Origin: Shewanella sp. Choline-02u-19
GTDB lineage: Bacteria > Pseudomonadota > Gammaproteobacteria > Enterobacterales > Shewanellaceae
Length of the DNA stretch: 64,000 nt
NCBI RefSeq assembly: GCF_002836205.1
Contig: NZ_PJBE01000013.1
Span: forward strand, 2,604,001 to 2,668,000
Direction of reading: 5' to 3'
Position 1 is the first letter of the stretch. Each line of letters starts with the position of its first letter. This document shows positions 51,236-61,300 of the stretch, one piece after another. The position numbers and the translations under genes are program-made. The notes under the pieces were generated by a model. It saw nothing but the letters and a program-made list of their open reading frames with translations, ran no database searches and was not told the origin of the DNA.

Positions 51236-53098
51236 TTACACCTTAAATTTACTCACGGCGTGCAGTAAAAACTCTGCCCGTTCTTTAACATTCTCAGTCG
51301 CTGATGAGTTCGCAACCGCTCTATCAGCGGTCTCTTGCGCAATATCTCTAATAACAACCACATTTTTATTCACTTCAGTCGCCACCATGCTCTGCTCTTC
51401 AATCGCAGCCGCTATCTGAGTGCTCATGTCCATTATATTAGTAACATCGCTGTTTATCAGCTGTAGAAGTGCCCCTGCAGAAGCAGCTTGCACCGCGCTT
51501 TCATCACCTTGAATTCGACTAGCTTCCATCACTTTCACAATAGAGCGAGTTCGGCTCTGTAAAGTCTGAACAATGGCAGAGATCTCTTCGGTAGACTCTT
51601 GGGTTCGCATGGCTAAACTACGCACTTCATCGGCCACAACAGCAAAACCACGACCCTGCTCGCCTGCTCTTGCAGCCTCAATAGCCGCATTCAATGCGAG
51701 TAAGTTAGTCTGATCTGCTATCGACTTAATCACACCAAGCACTCGGCCGATAGTCTCACTGTCCTTTTCGAGCTCATTGACAACAACTGCAGATTGATTG
51801 ATTTGCTGTGCCAAAGACTCAATTTTTTCAATGGTTTGCTCGACACCTCTTTGACCTAGCAGTGCATTATCATGGGTGCTACTAGCCTTGTTAGCTGCCA
51901 GTTCAGTATTTTTAGCGATCTCTTCAATGGTGGCACCCATCTCGGTGATTGCGGTGGCGACCATATCAGTTTCATTTAATTGGCTTATCACACCTTCAGA
52001 TGCCTGAGTGACATTACCGGCGAGATCTTGGCAAGACTGATTCATAGTGCCGACGGATGTTGTCACCTGTTCAATCAACTCTTGAAAACTTTCTACCATG
52101 CTATTGAAGTGTTTAGCGATTTGCCCAAGTTCATCATCACTACTCTCATCACATCGCATCGACAGATCTTTATTCACTTCAATCTGAGTGATAATTGCGG
52201 TGATCTGTTTAACAGGGTCAATAATACTGCGAATAATCAAAAAAGTTGCGCCAGATAACGCCAGTGCTATCAATACTGCTATCGACAAACCTAAGTAAAA
52301 TGCAGACTCTTCCTCGTCTTGAATCGCAGTGTTGGCTAACGATTCAAGCTGCGCCAATGCACGATCAGTATTAGCAACCGCTTGCCTTAACTCGCCCATT
52401 TGACCTTGGGTGACAGATAAGCCGAGTTGCTGCTCTTTAGTGACCAGCTGTTTAAAATCTGCATTATATTGCTGAATGAGTGTGCTGATCTGCTGTTTAG
52501 CGGCAGGAGTAACGGTCGATTGAGCTAACACGGTCTCGAAATTAATTAAGCCATCATCAAACTTTGCCACGTAACTTTGGCTGCGCCTGAGCATAAAGTC
52601 TTTTTCTGCTCGACGTAATTGCAGCATCTGCACCATTAATGCGGGTTGATCGTATTGTTTAACCAGAGACTCGACTTGATGAACCGCATCACGCAGTGCG
52701 CCGTATAAACCCGCCTTTGGTGTTAATCCCATCTGCTGGTGTAACCCTACCACCTTGGTGAATGTGCTTACATAGATAGTAAGATCGCTATTGAAGTTAG
52801 CAAGCGCTTGAGTCGGAATGCTGTACTCAGTAAATACGCGGTCCAATTCTCGGGTGAGTAACTTAATGTCATTATGATTCGATTGATGCTTATCGACGTA
52901 TTTAAGATCCAACCTCGCCAAAAAATCTTTCTCGTCACGGCGAAGGCTCAACACTTCACTTTTGAGACTCGAGATCCCCTGAGATGCTTTAGACAGTTCA
53001 GACTGAACTTGACCAAAATAAAGCTGTAAACCAAACATAGCCCCTAGTGCAGCAATAGATACCGCAGCGCTTAAAAGCAACTTGTGGCGAATTAACAT
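51236..53098 (-). CDS. Methyl-accepting chemotaxis protein with HBM sensor domain
   Basis: A 620-residue chemoreceptor with two transmembrane helices (about 8-28 and 270-292). A periplasmic helical bimodular (HBM) ligand domain is marked by two copies of the RR-EKDF motif (LSLRRDEKDFLARL and LQLRRAEKDFMLRR). A HAMP domain and the signalling hairpin follow, with the hyperconserved IADQTNLLALNAAIEAARAG tip and GRGFAVVADEVRSLA. HBM receptors often sense TCA-cycle acids or other small organics; the ligand here is unknown. ATG 53098 with GGGG upstream is preferred over ATG 53140. No chemotaxis genes are nearby. Confidence 0.94.
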   Translation of the reverse strand: MLIRHKLLLSAAVSIAALGAMFGLQLYFGQVQSELSKASQGISSLKSEVLSLRRDEKDFLARLDLKYVDKHQSNHNDIKLLTRELDRVFTEYSIPTQALANFNSDLTIYVSTFTKVVGLHQQMGLTPKAGLYGALRDAVHQVESLVKQYDQPALMVQMLQLRRAEKDFMLRRSQSYVAKFDDGLINFETVLAQSTVTPAAKQQISTLIQQYNADFKQLVTKEQQLGLSVTQGQMGELRQAVANTDRALAQLESLANTAIQDEEESAFYLGLSIAVLIALALSGATFLIIRSIIDPVKQITAIITQIEVNKDLSMRCDESSDDELGQIAKHFNSMVESFQELIEQVTTSVGTMNQSCQDLAGNVTQASEGVISQLNETDMVATAITEMGATIEEIAKNTELAANKASSTHDNALLGQRGVEQTIEKIESLAQQINQSAVVVNELEKDSETIGRVLGVIKSIADQTNLLALNAAIEAARAGEQGRGFAVVADEVRSLAMRTQESTEEISAIVQTLQSRTRSIVKVMEASRIQGDESAVQAASAGALLQLINSDVTNIMDMSTQIAAAIEEQSMVATEVNKNVVVIRDIAQETADRAVANSSATENVKERAEFLLHAVSKFKV

Positions 53099-53511
53099 AT
53101 AAACCCCAACAGCAAGATGAAAACATCTAATGAGTAACATTTACGAAGGGCGCGATTCTACAACATTAAACCAGTTAACACCGTATATTTAATCGTTAAC
53201 ACTAGCCGTTAATAAAATAGCAGTACGAAACTATCTTGAGCACTAAAACCACAGTCAATTCAATACCAATAATAAATTGATTTAATTACAGTTTATGGTC
53301 CATTTTAACGGTTAAAAAATACTTAGTTTACGTTATCTCAGCCTCACGCCCATTAATCACATGACTGATAAATCAAAGATGAACTCTTTTGGAGTTACAC
53401 GCTGTTCGTACTGTTGCTGGTCACGCAAAATTAACCATATAGCAATATAAAGTTGATTGATTCATACTGCGACAACTAATGATATAAAATATACCGTTTT
53501 CAGGAGCCCTT
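53099..53511. other. Intergenic region with no recognised feature
   Basis: A 413-bp AT-rich spacer between divergent genes. Promoters for the chemoreceptor and the cyclodeaminase-family gene must lie here, but none was identified, and no ORF or repeat stands out. Confidence 0.5.
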
Positions 53512-54471
53512 ATGCTAGTCATCAATGCCGAGTCTGTGCACCAGTCTTTAAATTTTAATGAGCTTGTCGACGCGCTCGACGAAACATTCTCTCGTCCCGC
53601 AGGTATGCCCCAAAGGCAGGTTTTTAGTCTGGATGAGTCAGCAAGCCACAGTGATGCATTTGCGGTATTACCCTCTTGGAACGACAAAACCATTGCCGTT
53701 AAAGCCTTTACTTACTTTCCGGGTAATCCACAAAAAGATCCTAAGCTCGCCAGTCTCTATTCTAAAATATTAATTTTTAATCGGGTCACCGGTGAGCCAC
53801 AAGCATTAGTCGATGGTACCAGTGTGACATATTGGCGCACGGCGGCCGTTTCTGCACTGGGTAGCCGTTATTTGTCGCGTGAAGATTCAAGCAAATTACT
53901 GGTATGTGGTACCGGTAACTTGGCGTCATTTATGGCACTGGCTCATGCTAGTGTGCGGCCGATTACCCAGATTAGCGTTTGGGGACGTAATCAAGATAAA
54001 GCGCATGCGACAATGGCGCTTATCCGCAATCAACGTCCTGACATTGAGGTTATCTATTGTGACAATCTCGAAGCCAGCGTACGTAATGCAGACATCATTA
54101 GCTGTGCAACAGGCTCTCCTACACCGCTGTTTCCTGGCGAATGGGTTCAAGCGGGCACCCATACTGACTTTGTCGGCAACCACAACCACGATCGCCGTGA
54201 ATGTGATACAACACTCATCCAAAAATCGGCAGTATTTGTTGATTCAAAGATCAATGTCTTTGCCGAGGCGGGAGAACTACTCATTCCAATTGCAGAAGGG
54301 CAATTTTGCTTCGATGAGGTCAAGGGCGAACTGGCACAATTGAGCCAGTCTACAATCTCCGCGCGCGAAAGCGCTGAGCAGATAACCCTATTTAAAACCG
54401 TAGGCACTGCGTTATCAGATCTTGTCGGTGCTCAACTGGTCTACGCCAAATTAACTTCAGCTGAGTCTTAA
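53512..54471 (+). CDS. Ornithine cyclodeaminase / mu-crystallin family protein
   Basis: A 319-residue NAD(P)-dependent enzyme of the OCD/mu-crystallin family. The Rossmann motif is LLVCGTGNLASFMALAHASV. Family blocks include VDGTSVTYWRTAAVSALGSRYLS in parts, ISCATGSPTPLF and GTHTDFVGNHNHDRREC. Members include ornithine cyclodeaminase, ketimine reductases and alanine dehydrogenases, so the reaction cannot be fixed. The sequence HTDFVGNH departs from the usual GTHINAVGSD, hinting at a different substrate. AGGAG lies six bases before the ATG. It is monocistronic. Confidence 0.88.
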   Translation: MLVINAESVHQSLNFNELVDALDETFSRPAGMPQRQVFSLDESASHSDAFAVLPSWNDKTIAVKAFTYFPGNPQKDPKLASLYSKILIFNRVTGEPQALVDGTSVTYWRTAAVSALGSRYLSREDSSKLLVCGTGNLASFMALAHASVRPITQISVWGRNQDKAHATMALIRNQRPDIEVIYCDNLEASVRNADIISCATGSPTPLFPGEWVQAGTHTDFVGNHNHDRRECDTTLIQKSAVFVDSKINVFAEAGELLIPIAEGQFCFDEVKGELAQLSQSTISARESAEQITLFKTVGTALSDLVGAQLVYAKLTSAES

Positions 54472-54484
54472 TTTTTATCCGGTG

Positions 54485-54503
54485 AGGCCACTGATACTGG
54501 CCT
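54485..54503 (+). terminator. Possible terminator after the cyclodeaminase-family gene
   Basis: AGGCCA (54485-54490) and TGGCCT (54498-54503) pair around a seven-base loop followed by TATTG. The T run is poor. Confidence 0.4.
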
Positions 54504-54679
54504 TATTGCTAGCATCATTTCTTATCTCCTCCTCCTAAAATAGCATCCCATCTGGGCATATTCCCCCTCATTAATTAAAGCGGCGATGACGCTAAAAATA
54601 ATTTATTTTATTTTCGTTTAAACCTTTTTATAGGTTAGCTTTGTCTTATCTATATCGGTAAGCACATAAGGAACATGTA

Positions 54680-55213
54680 GTGACAGCACAAATAAAGGTC
54701 TTGCAGCAGAGTTCATTCAACGAGCCGGATCTTATCGATAGTGCAAAAAAAGGCGACAAAGCTGCATTTAAACAGCTTTACCAACAACACCATCAACGGG
54801 TGTACGCGCTATGTTTTCGCATCACCGGTCAAGTTGCCTTAGCTGAAGATGCCACTCAAGACTGTTTTGTCACCTTGTGGCAGAAATTGCCGCAATTTAA
54901 AGGCCAAAGCCAATTTACCACTTGGTTGCACAGTTTATCGGTTAACCAAGCGCTCAATAGCCTCAAGAAACATCGTTCGTTTTGGTCTCGATTTGTAGCA
55001 TCAGAAACTGATGCTGAAGCGGTACAAGATGAATATGAAGATCTCGACAAAATCTTAGTTAAATTACCAGAAAGAGCTCGAATTGTTTTTGTACTATTTG
55101 CACTTGAAGGCTACAAGCATGAAGAGATTGGTCAGCTAATGGGAATTGCGTCTGGCACCAGTAAAGCGCAATACCATCGAGCGCAAAAGTTACTCGCTGA
55201 AATGCTGAATTAG
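54680..55213 (+). CDS. ECF-type RNA polymerase sigma factor
   Basis: A 177-residue sigma factor with only regions 2 and 4. Region 2 is KAAFKQLYQQHHQRVYALCF and LAEDATQDCFVTLWQKLPQF. Region 4 is LPERARIVFVLFALEGYKHE with the recognition helix EIGQLMGIASGTSKAQYHRA. The start is GTG at 54680 with AAGGA seven bases upstream. The next gene is a membrane protein of anti-sigma type, then a DUF4097 exported protein, forming a three-gene operon that presumably responds to an envelope signal. The promoter recognised is unknown. Confidence 0.93.
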   Translation: MTAQIKVLQQSSFNEPDLIDSAKKGDKAAFKQLYQQHHQRVYALCFRITGQVALAEDATQDCFVTLWQKLPQFKGQSQFTTWLHSLSVNQALNSLKKHRSFWSRFVASETDAEAVQDEYEDLDKILVKLPERARIVFVLFALEGYKHEEIGQLMGIASGTSKAQYHRAQKLLAEMLN

Positions 55214-55237
55214 ATGATGCTGAAAAAGGACGCACAA

Positions 55238-55768
55238 ATGAGTCATTCACAAGATAAGTTACAGCAATTAATAGCCAAAGCGCCTAAATCATTAGCGCCA
55301 GAACGTGAGCTTTGGTCAGGTATAGAGAAACAACTCGATAAACCCGAATTTTCTCAGCCAAATCAGTGGCGCCGTATTGCTGTAGCCAGCATCATTTTGT
55401 TAACCGGGATATTGGGCACGACGATGTGGAGCAACGGCGTCATTACGCCGCTCTATACAGCGCAATCAAATACATCTCCGCTACTGATAACGTTATCAGA
55501 GATCAAGCTAGAACATCGGCAACAAATTGCACTATTACAACAAAGTCATAAGGTCAACTGGCAATCCACCGAGCTTGGTCTGCCGTTAAATCAAGGCATT
55601 GAGCAGCTAAGAAAAGCGGCCGAAAAAATCTATCAAACACTCACCAAAACACCCCATGACAAAGAGCTATGGCAGCTTTGGCTTTGGACCCAACAAAGAG
55701 AAATCGAATTATTACAGCAGGGGCAAACACTGCCAGCTGCAGAGCAAAATCAGGGAGCACTAATATGA
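55238..55768 (+). CDS. Probable anti-sigma factor, membrane-bound
   Basis: A 176-residue protein with a short cytoplasmic N-terminal part, one transmembrane helix (RIAVASIILLTGILGTTMW) and a helical periplasmic tail. This layout, directly after an ECF sigma gene, is that of a membrane anti-sigma factor holding the sigma at the membrane. No zinc HxxxCxxC motif is present. ATG 55238 with AAAGGA upstream is used; the frame opens at 55214. Its last codons overlap the next start (ATGA at 55765). Function is inferred from position and topology. Confidence 0.75.
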   Translation: MSHSQDKLQQLIAKAPKSLAPERELWSGIEKQLDKPEFSQPNQWRRIAVASIILLTGILGTTMWSNGVITPLYTAQSNTSPLLITLSEIKLEHRQQIALLQQSHKVNWQSTELGLPLNQGIEQLRKAAEKIYQTLTKTPHDKELWQLWLWTQQREIELLQQGQTLPAAEQNQGALI

Positions 55769-56706
55769 ATAAAACACCGCTTATCAGCCTTGCATTAACC
55801 ACACTGTTTATTAGCCAAACAACACTTGCAGGCACCACAGTGGATCAAACTCAACAAGTCGAATCGAATCCCAAAGTCAGTATTAATGTCTCACGAGGCG
55901 ATGTCGTCTTTAAGTCATGGGACAAGAGTGAGATTAGCGTTAAAGGCGAGCTTGATGAGTTGAGCGAGGGGCTAACTTTTACTGTTAAAGGCAACCATGT
56001 AGTCATCGAGGATGAAATGCCAAGGCAATACAGCGGCAGCAATAAAGATGGCTCGCAACTGACCATCACACTGCCACGTCAAATTAAACTGCAGGCTGAA
56101 GCTATATCTGCAAATTTCCGTATCGATGCATTTGACGGAAAAATGGATATCAGCTCTGTCAGTGGCGATATAAAAGCCAGTAAACTAAGTGATAAAGTGA
56201 TGCTGCATACCGTATCAGGAGACATATCCAGCCGTGAGCTTGGTGGCAAAGTAATGCTTGAAACCGTCTCAGGTGAAATAAAAGATACTGATAGCTCAGG
56301 CAAAGTCGGTTATCGCCTTGTCAGCGGCGAGTTAACGGCCAATACCAAAGCTGACCAAGTCTCTGTCGAGCTGGTATCAGGTGATGCAACTGTGGCGCTT
56401 GCCGATATTGATAGCTTGAGTATAAAAACAGTCAGTGGTGATATTGACCTTTCCATTGCCAGCCTTAAAGACAAAGCAAAGCTCGGCAGTGTCAGCGGTG
56501 ATATCAACATCCATTTTACTAACGAGGTAAACGTCTCCTTTGATATCAATGGTGGCCCGGGCGGCAGTATCAGCAATAAGTTAACGGCTGATAAAGTGAC
56601 AACAGAAAGGTATTCACCGCAAACGTATCTAAAATTCCAAGCGGGAGATGGCAGCGCCAACCTCAGTGCATCTACCATTAGTGGCGAGATTAAGTTATCT
56701 AATTAG
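55765..56706 (+). CDS. Exported DUF4097-family beta-repeat protein
   Basis: A 313-residue protein with a signal peptide ending TTLAG and a repetitive beta domain. The motif VSGD/EI recurs about eight times at roughly 18-20 residue spacing (SSVSGDIKAS, HTVSGDISSR, ETVSGEIKDT, RLVSGELTAN, ELVSGDATVA, KTVSGDIDLS, GSVSGDINIH, STISGEIKLS), which predicts a right-handed parallel beta-helix. DUF4097 proteins are often cotranscribed with ECF sigma factors and their regulators. It is coupled to the anti-sigma gene by a four-base overlap and may be the sensed or regulated envelope component. GGGAG precedes the ATG. Confidence 0.85.
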   Translation: MNKTPLISLALTTLFISQTTLAGTTVDQTQQVESNPKVSINVSRGDVVFKSWDKSEISVKGELDELSEGLTFTVKGNHVVIEDEMPRQYSGSNKDGSQLTITLPRQIKLQAEAISANFRIDAFDGKMDISSVSGDIKASKLSDKVMLHTVSGDISSRELGGKVMLETVSGEIKDTDSSGKVGYRLVSGELTANTKADQVSVELVSGDATVALADIDSLSIKTVSGDIDLSIASLKDKAKLGSVSGDINIHFTNEVNVSFDINGGPGGSISNKLTADKVTTERYSPQTYLKFQAGDGSANLSASTISGEIKLSN

Positions 56707-56724
56707 TCCAAGGCTCAGTTTAAT

Positions 56725-56752
56725 AAAAAGGTAACCCTTGGGTTACCTTTTT
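56725..56752. terminator. Bidirectional terminator after the sigma operon
   Basis: AAAAAGGTAACCC (56725-56737) and GGGTTACCTTTTT (56740-56752) form a near-continuous 13-bp stem with A and T ends. It lies ten bases before the LysR gene end, so it serves both directions. Confidence 0.92.
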
Positions 56753-56762
56753 AATATTATCT

Positions 56763-57668
56763 TTACGACTTAGATGCTTGCAAAATAAAATTAATAAAAC
56801 GTTCATCGGCTAAACTCAAGCGCTTGTTTTTAAGATAAACAATACAAAATCCAGCTTTTATATTTGGCATATTCTCAACATTTAGCGCCACCAGCCGCCC
56901 CTCTTTCAGTTCTTTTTCAACCGATATTTCTGGCGTGATCACCACCATATCGCAGTTATATAATGACTCCTTAATAGGCTGAAATTGGTCGAACCTTACT
57001 AAGCCCGAAAAATCATGTCTATCAAGATCAAAGAGGTCATCAAATTGTTCTGCAAGTTTTTTTGGCATTGAGCGTGCGACGGCTAGCGGATAGTCCCTTA
57101 ACGTCGGCAGATAGACATGATTCTCCAATAACAAAGGGTGTTCAGGTCGACAACAAAATATAGCATTTGATGCAGGTAGTGGCACCACGATCAAATCATC
57201 CTGTTCATCAAGAGAGGTTGCTTTCGCTTCCGCAATAAATAGCGATAAACTGCCTTTGAGCAATAGTTCATGCAAACGGCTCCATTTCTCCACTTTAAGC
57301 TCGACACTTATCTTGGGGTTGTCTCGAATAAAAGGGCCTATCACAGGGCCAATTAAACTGTTGGAAGGAATAGGGCTAGCGCCGATGATTAGCTGGCCAG
57401 ACTCGATCCCTCTTAGAGATTGGATCTCAGATTCTAAATAATCAACATGATAAATAATGCTCTCGCCATGTTCCAATACCAACTCACCATAAGTAGTGAG
57501 TGATAAACTATTAGCACCACGCTTGAATAGCTTAACGCCGAGTAAATCTTCCATTTTTTGAATACTTCGAGATAGAGACGGTTGCGCAAGATTTAACTGA
57601 CTAGCGGCTTGATTAAAACTGTTTAGTCTAGCTAGCACCATAAAGTGCTTTAAATGCCTTAACTCCAT
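56763..57668 (-). CDS. LysR-family transcriptional regulator
   Basis: A 301-residue LysR-type regulator: N-terminal winged helix (MELRHLKHFMVLARLNSFNQ and AQPSLSRSIQKMEDLLGVKL) and a two-lobed effector domain (LIIGASPIPSNSLIGPVIGP onward). The inducer is unknown. It is divergent from the large subtilase gene across a 658-bp region that contains phased direct repeats, so control of that protease is plausible. LysR regulators commonly act on the divergent neighbour; this is inference. Confidence 0.9.
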   Translation of the reverse strand: MELRHLKHFMVLARLNSFNQAASQLNLAQPSLSRSIQKMEDLLGVKLFKRGANSLSLTTYGELVLEHGESIIYHVDYLESEIQSLRGIESGQLIIGASPIPSNSLIGPVIGPFIRDNPKISVELKVEKWSRLHELLLKGSLSLFIAEAKATSLDEQDDLIVVPLPASNAIFCCRPEHPLLLENHVYLPTLRDYPLAVARSMPKKLAEQFDDLFDLDRHDFSGLVRFDQFQPIKESLYNCDMVVITPEISVEKELKEGRLVALNVENMPNIKAGFCIVYLKNKRLSLADERFINFILQASKS

Positions 57669-58326
57669 AATCTTTGCCTGCTTTTAATTATTTTATTTAG
57701 CAAAGACAGCTCTCATTGTCCCCCGACAATCAATGCGAAAATAGATTGGTTTTATATTTATGACTAATTTAATCGTCTGATTAATTAGTTTTTTATTAAG
57801 CTAACGACTAAAGCAAATCAGTTCAAGCTATCCAATTAACAATTTGTATCAGGTATCCGTCGACTTAAACAAAAAACTAGTTTAAGTATTTGTTATTTTT
57901 AGTTAATAACCTTAACAAATAGCACTTTCACAATCTTTCCTTTCTATTTCCATTTCACAACAAAAAAACCAAAACGAACAAATTATTAACAAGTTGTATC
58001 AAACTAGCAGCCATCTACCAGCAAAATAAGAACAGCAGCACAACATGAAATACTATCCAGCGTAAGCTAGGGCAAACACAACCACCAGTAAGACGCAAAC
58101 TAACAACTGCTAACACCAGCAAAGCCAACATGCACAATATTAATACCCAAACCAGCGTAATTTAACAAACTGATACGTGTAGCGCGTAAATGCATAAAAC
58201 GCATACCCCCATGCATATTACGCATTGGATTGTTAAGCCCTTCATGTTTAAAAATCGACCTCGAAAGAATATCCCAATGCTAGATATTAGCCCGATCGAA
58301 ATAACAAAAAAAATAGGGAATCTACA
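57669..58326. promoter_or_regulatory. Divergent region between the LysR gene and the subtilase gene
   Basis: A 658-bp very AT-rich spacer without a gene. The direct repeats ATGCATAAAACGCAT (58190-58204) and ATGCATATTACGCAT (58211-58225) match at 13 of 15 positions and start exactly 21 bp apart, two helical turns. Both are themselves imperfect palindromes. They lie 102-137 bp upstream of the subtilase start and are candidate binding sites for the LysR protein or another regulator. Confidence 0.55.
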
Positions 58327-61300
58327 ATGAAGTTAAAAAAAATAAGCATGGTGACCATAGCGGCGATTTATGCCGCGGGGGCCGGTGCTGTAGCAGCTGA
58401 TAGTGCAGTGAAATCCTCAGCACAAGAAAAACATGATTTCATTAAAGAGGTCTCCATTACTCCTCAAATGGTGGCAGATAGTGAAGCACGTAAAGTAAGA
58501 GCTGACCGATTTAATCCGGGTAACACTCAACAAGCCACCATTAGCCAAGCGAATACCCACAGAGCAGCTGCACAAAAAGTTCCATTCAAGTGGGAAGCTG
58601 ACGTCGAAGGAATTCAAACCTATATTATCGAGTTCAATGACAGTCCAGTTGCCACTTATAATGGTGGGATATCGGGTTTATCAGCGACTAATGTTCGTGG
58701 GTTATCAAAAGTCCCTTCAAGCCTAGTCGCTAGTCATTCCTATAAAATTGATGTTAATAGCCAAGAAGTTAAAAGCTATGTTCATTACCTAGAACAAAAG
58801 CAAGCGCAACATATCTCAAACGTTACCGCCATTGTTGGCAGTAGTGCGAAAGTGAACCGAACATTCAAATTTGCACTTAACGGTGCAACAATGAAGATGA
58901 CGCAACAGCAAGCCTCTCGCGTAGCAAAACTAGCGGGGATAAAAAATATCCAACGCTCAATTAATTACAAATTGAATACCGATGTTGGCCCAAAACATAT
59001 TAAAGCCGATGAGATATGGATCCCTAATACACAATCTTTAGCTAACAAAGGCGAAGGTGTTGTGGTGGGAATTTTAGATACCGGTATCAACTCAGACCAC
59101 CCCTCTTTTGCAGCAGTGTCTGGTGATGGCTACACTCACAACAATGCCCGCGGTCAATTCTACGGCGATTGTGAAAAAGTAGAATTTGCGAGCATGTGTA
59201 ACGATAAGCTCATCGGTGTGCGCTCATACCCAGTGATCACCGATTCTTATAGTGACCCTGCATTTCAAAACCTTGGTTATTCTGAAAAAGTCGACCCTAA
59301 ACGCCCAGAAAACGGTGAAGATTACCAAGGACATGGCTCGCACACGGCATCTACAGTGGCGGGTAATGAACTGTTTGATGTCCCCTATCAATTCCCCCAA
59401 TATGGCGAAACCAATGACGGCTTTGATACTGAGCTGACTTTCGCGCATATGTCGGGTGTAGCACCTAGGGCAAACATCATATCTTATCAGGTGTGTTACC
59501 CAGGAGATGGTTCATATGGTGCCGGCACTTTTTACGGCACCGAACAATATCAAGGCTGCCCAGCTGAAGCCTTAGTCAGCGCTGTTGAAGATGCGATCAT
59601 TGACCAAGTTGATGTGATTAACTTTTCTATCGGTGGTGGTGAAAGTAACCCATGGGAAAGTGTCTTAGAGATGGCGTTTCTATCTGCCCGTGAAGCGGGC
59701 ATTGTGGTCGCAGCATCTGCAGGTAACTCAAGTTATGCGTTTATCGATCACGTTGCACCTTGGATCACTAGTGTTGCAGCCACAACTCACGGTCGTACCG
59801 TTGAGTTTTCAGAGAAACGTCTAGAAAGCCTATCTGGTGGTGACACCAACGCGCCAAGTGACCTTATTGGTGCAGGTTACACCGAAGGCTTTAGTGGCAG
59901 TATTGTATTAGCGGCTAATTATGGCGATGAAAATTGTAATAGCCCATTTACCGCTGATACGTTCACTATTGATCAAATAGTGGTGTGCAAACGTGGCGAT
60001 ATCTCGCGCTTAGAGAAAGCCATCAATGTACAAGCTGGTGGTGCTGGCGGCTTTGTTTTATATAACGCTGACTACACGCAAGATGCACCTAATGGTTATC
60101 CTGAACCTAATGACCCCTATGTCATTCCAGGCGTGTTAATACAAAGCTGGCCAGGTCAGCAATTAACAAGCTGGTTGTCGTCAGGCACGGACCATATGGC
60201 AAGCATAAATGCTTCAAGCATGAGCACAGCAATAGGTGAGGCTGATTTCGTCGCAGACTTCTCCTCTCGCGGCCCAAGCCTTACAACACCTGATTCAATG
60301 GCGCCTAAAATTGGTGCTCCAGGTGTTGATATTTATGCTGCATTCGCCGATGACCAACCTTTCACCACCTCACCTTTTACATCCGACTATACAATGATGT
60401 CTGGTACCTCAATGGCTGGGCCTCACATTGCTGGTTCTATGGCGTTGCTGAAGCAACTAAACCCTGAATGGACGCCTGCTGAAATTGAATCTGCGTTGAT
60501 GATGACAGCAAATAATACAGGAACAATCACAGGGCAATGGGGTGACATTGTTGCGGCTGGATTTAATGATTTTGGTAGTGGTGTCGTTAATGTGAAAGCG
60601 GCCTCTATGGCCACGCTAGTGATGGACGAAACTGCAGATAACTATCGTGCTGCTAATCCCCATAATGGCGGCGATGTATCATCGCTTAACACCCCCTATT
60701 TATTTGGCACTGCTTGCTCATTAAACTGTAGCTTTGTGAGAACATTCCGCGCAACTGAAGATGGTGCATGGAATGTAGAGATGGAAGAGCACACCGCTGA
60801 AGGCCTGGCTCTATTGCAGCTCTCGGCAAATCCATCAAGCTTTACGTTGAAGAAAGGTCAAGTTCAAACCGTACAGTTTAGTGCCAATGTTTCTGATATT
60901 GGTAACGTCTATGGGGGAATTCAAGATGTGGAGCTTGAAGGTCATGTCACCATTACCCCACAAGATACAATGAAACCGGCACAAACTTTACCGATGCGTA
61001 TTGGTTTTAATTCAGACGGTTTACCGAATGATCTTTCAATGAATATGCACAGAACTAAGAGTGTTGCGCTTACGCCTGAATTGTTCACAAAACAGGTCGG
61101 TGCGGTAAAAGTCAGTGGATTAGTCAAGGGCGAACAACAGGTTCATAACTTAGTGCCATATTCGTTAGGCATAGGAACACCTGATGATATTGACAATGAC
61201 CCTGGTATTGCTCAAATCAACTTTATCATCCCTGAAGGCACTAAACGTTTTGTATTTGAAGTGACAAATATTGAAGGTAATACTACGGCTCACGATACCG

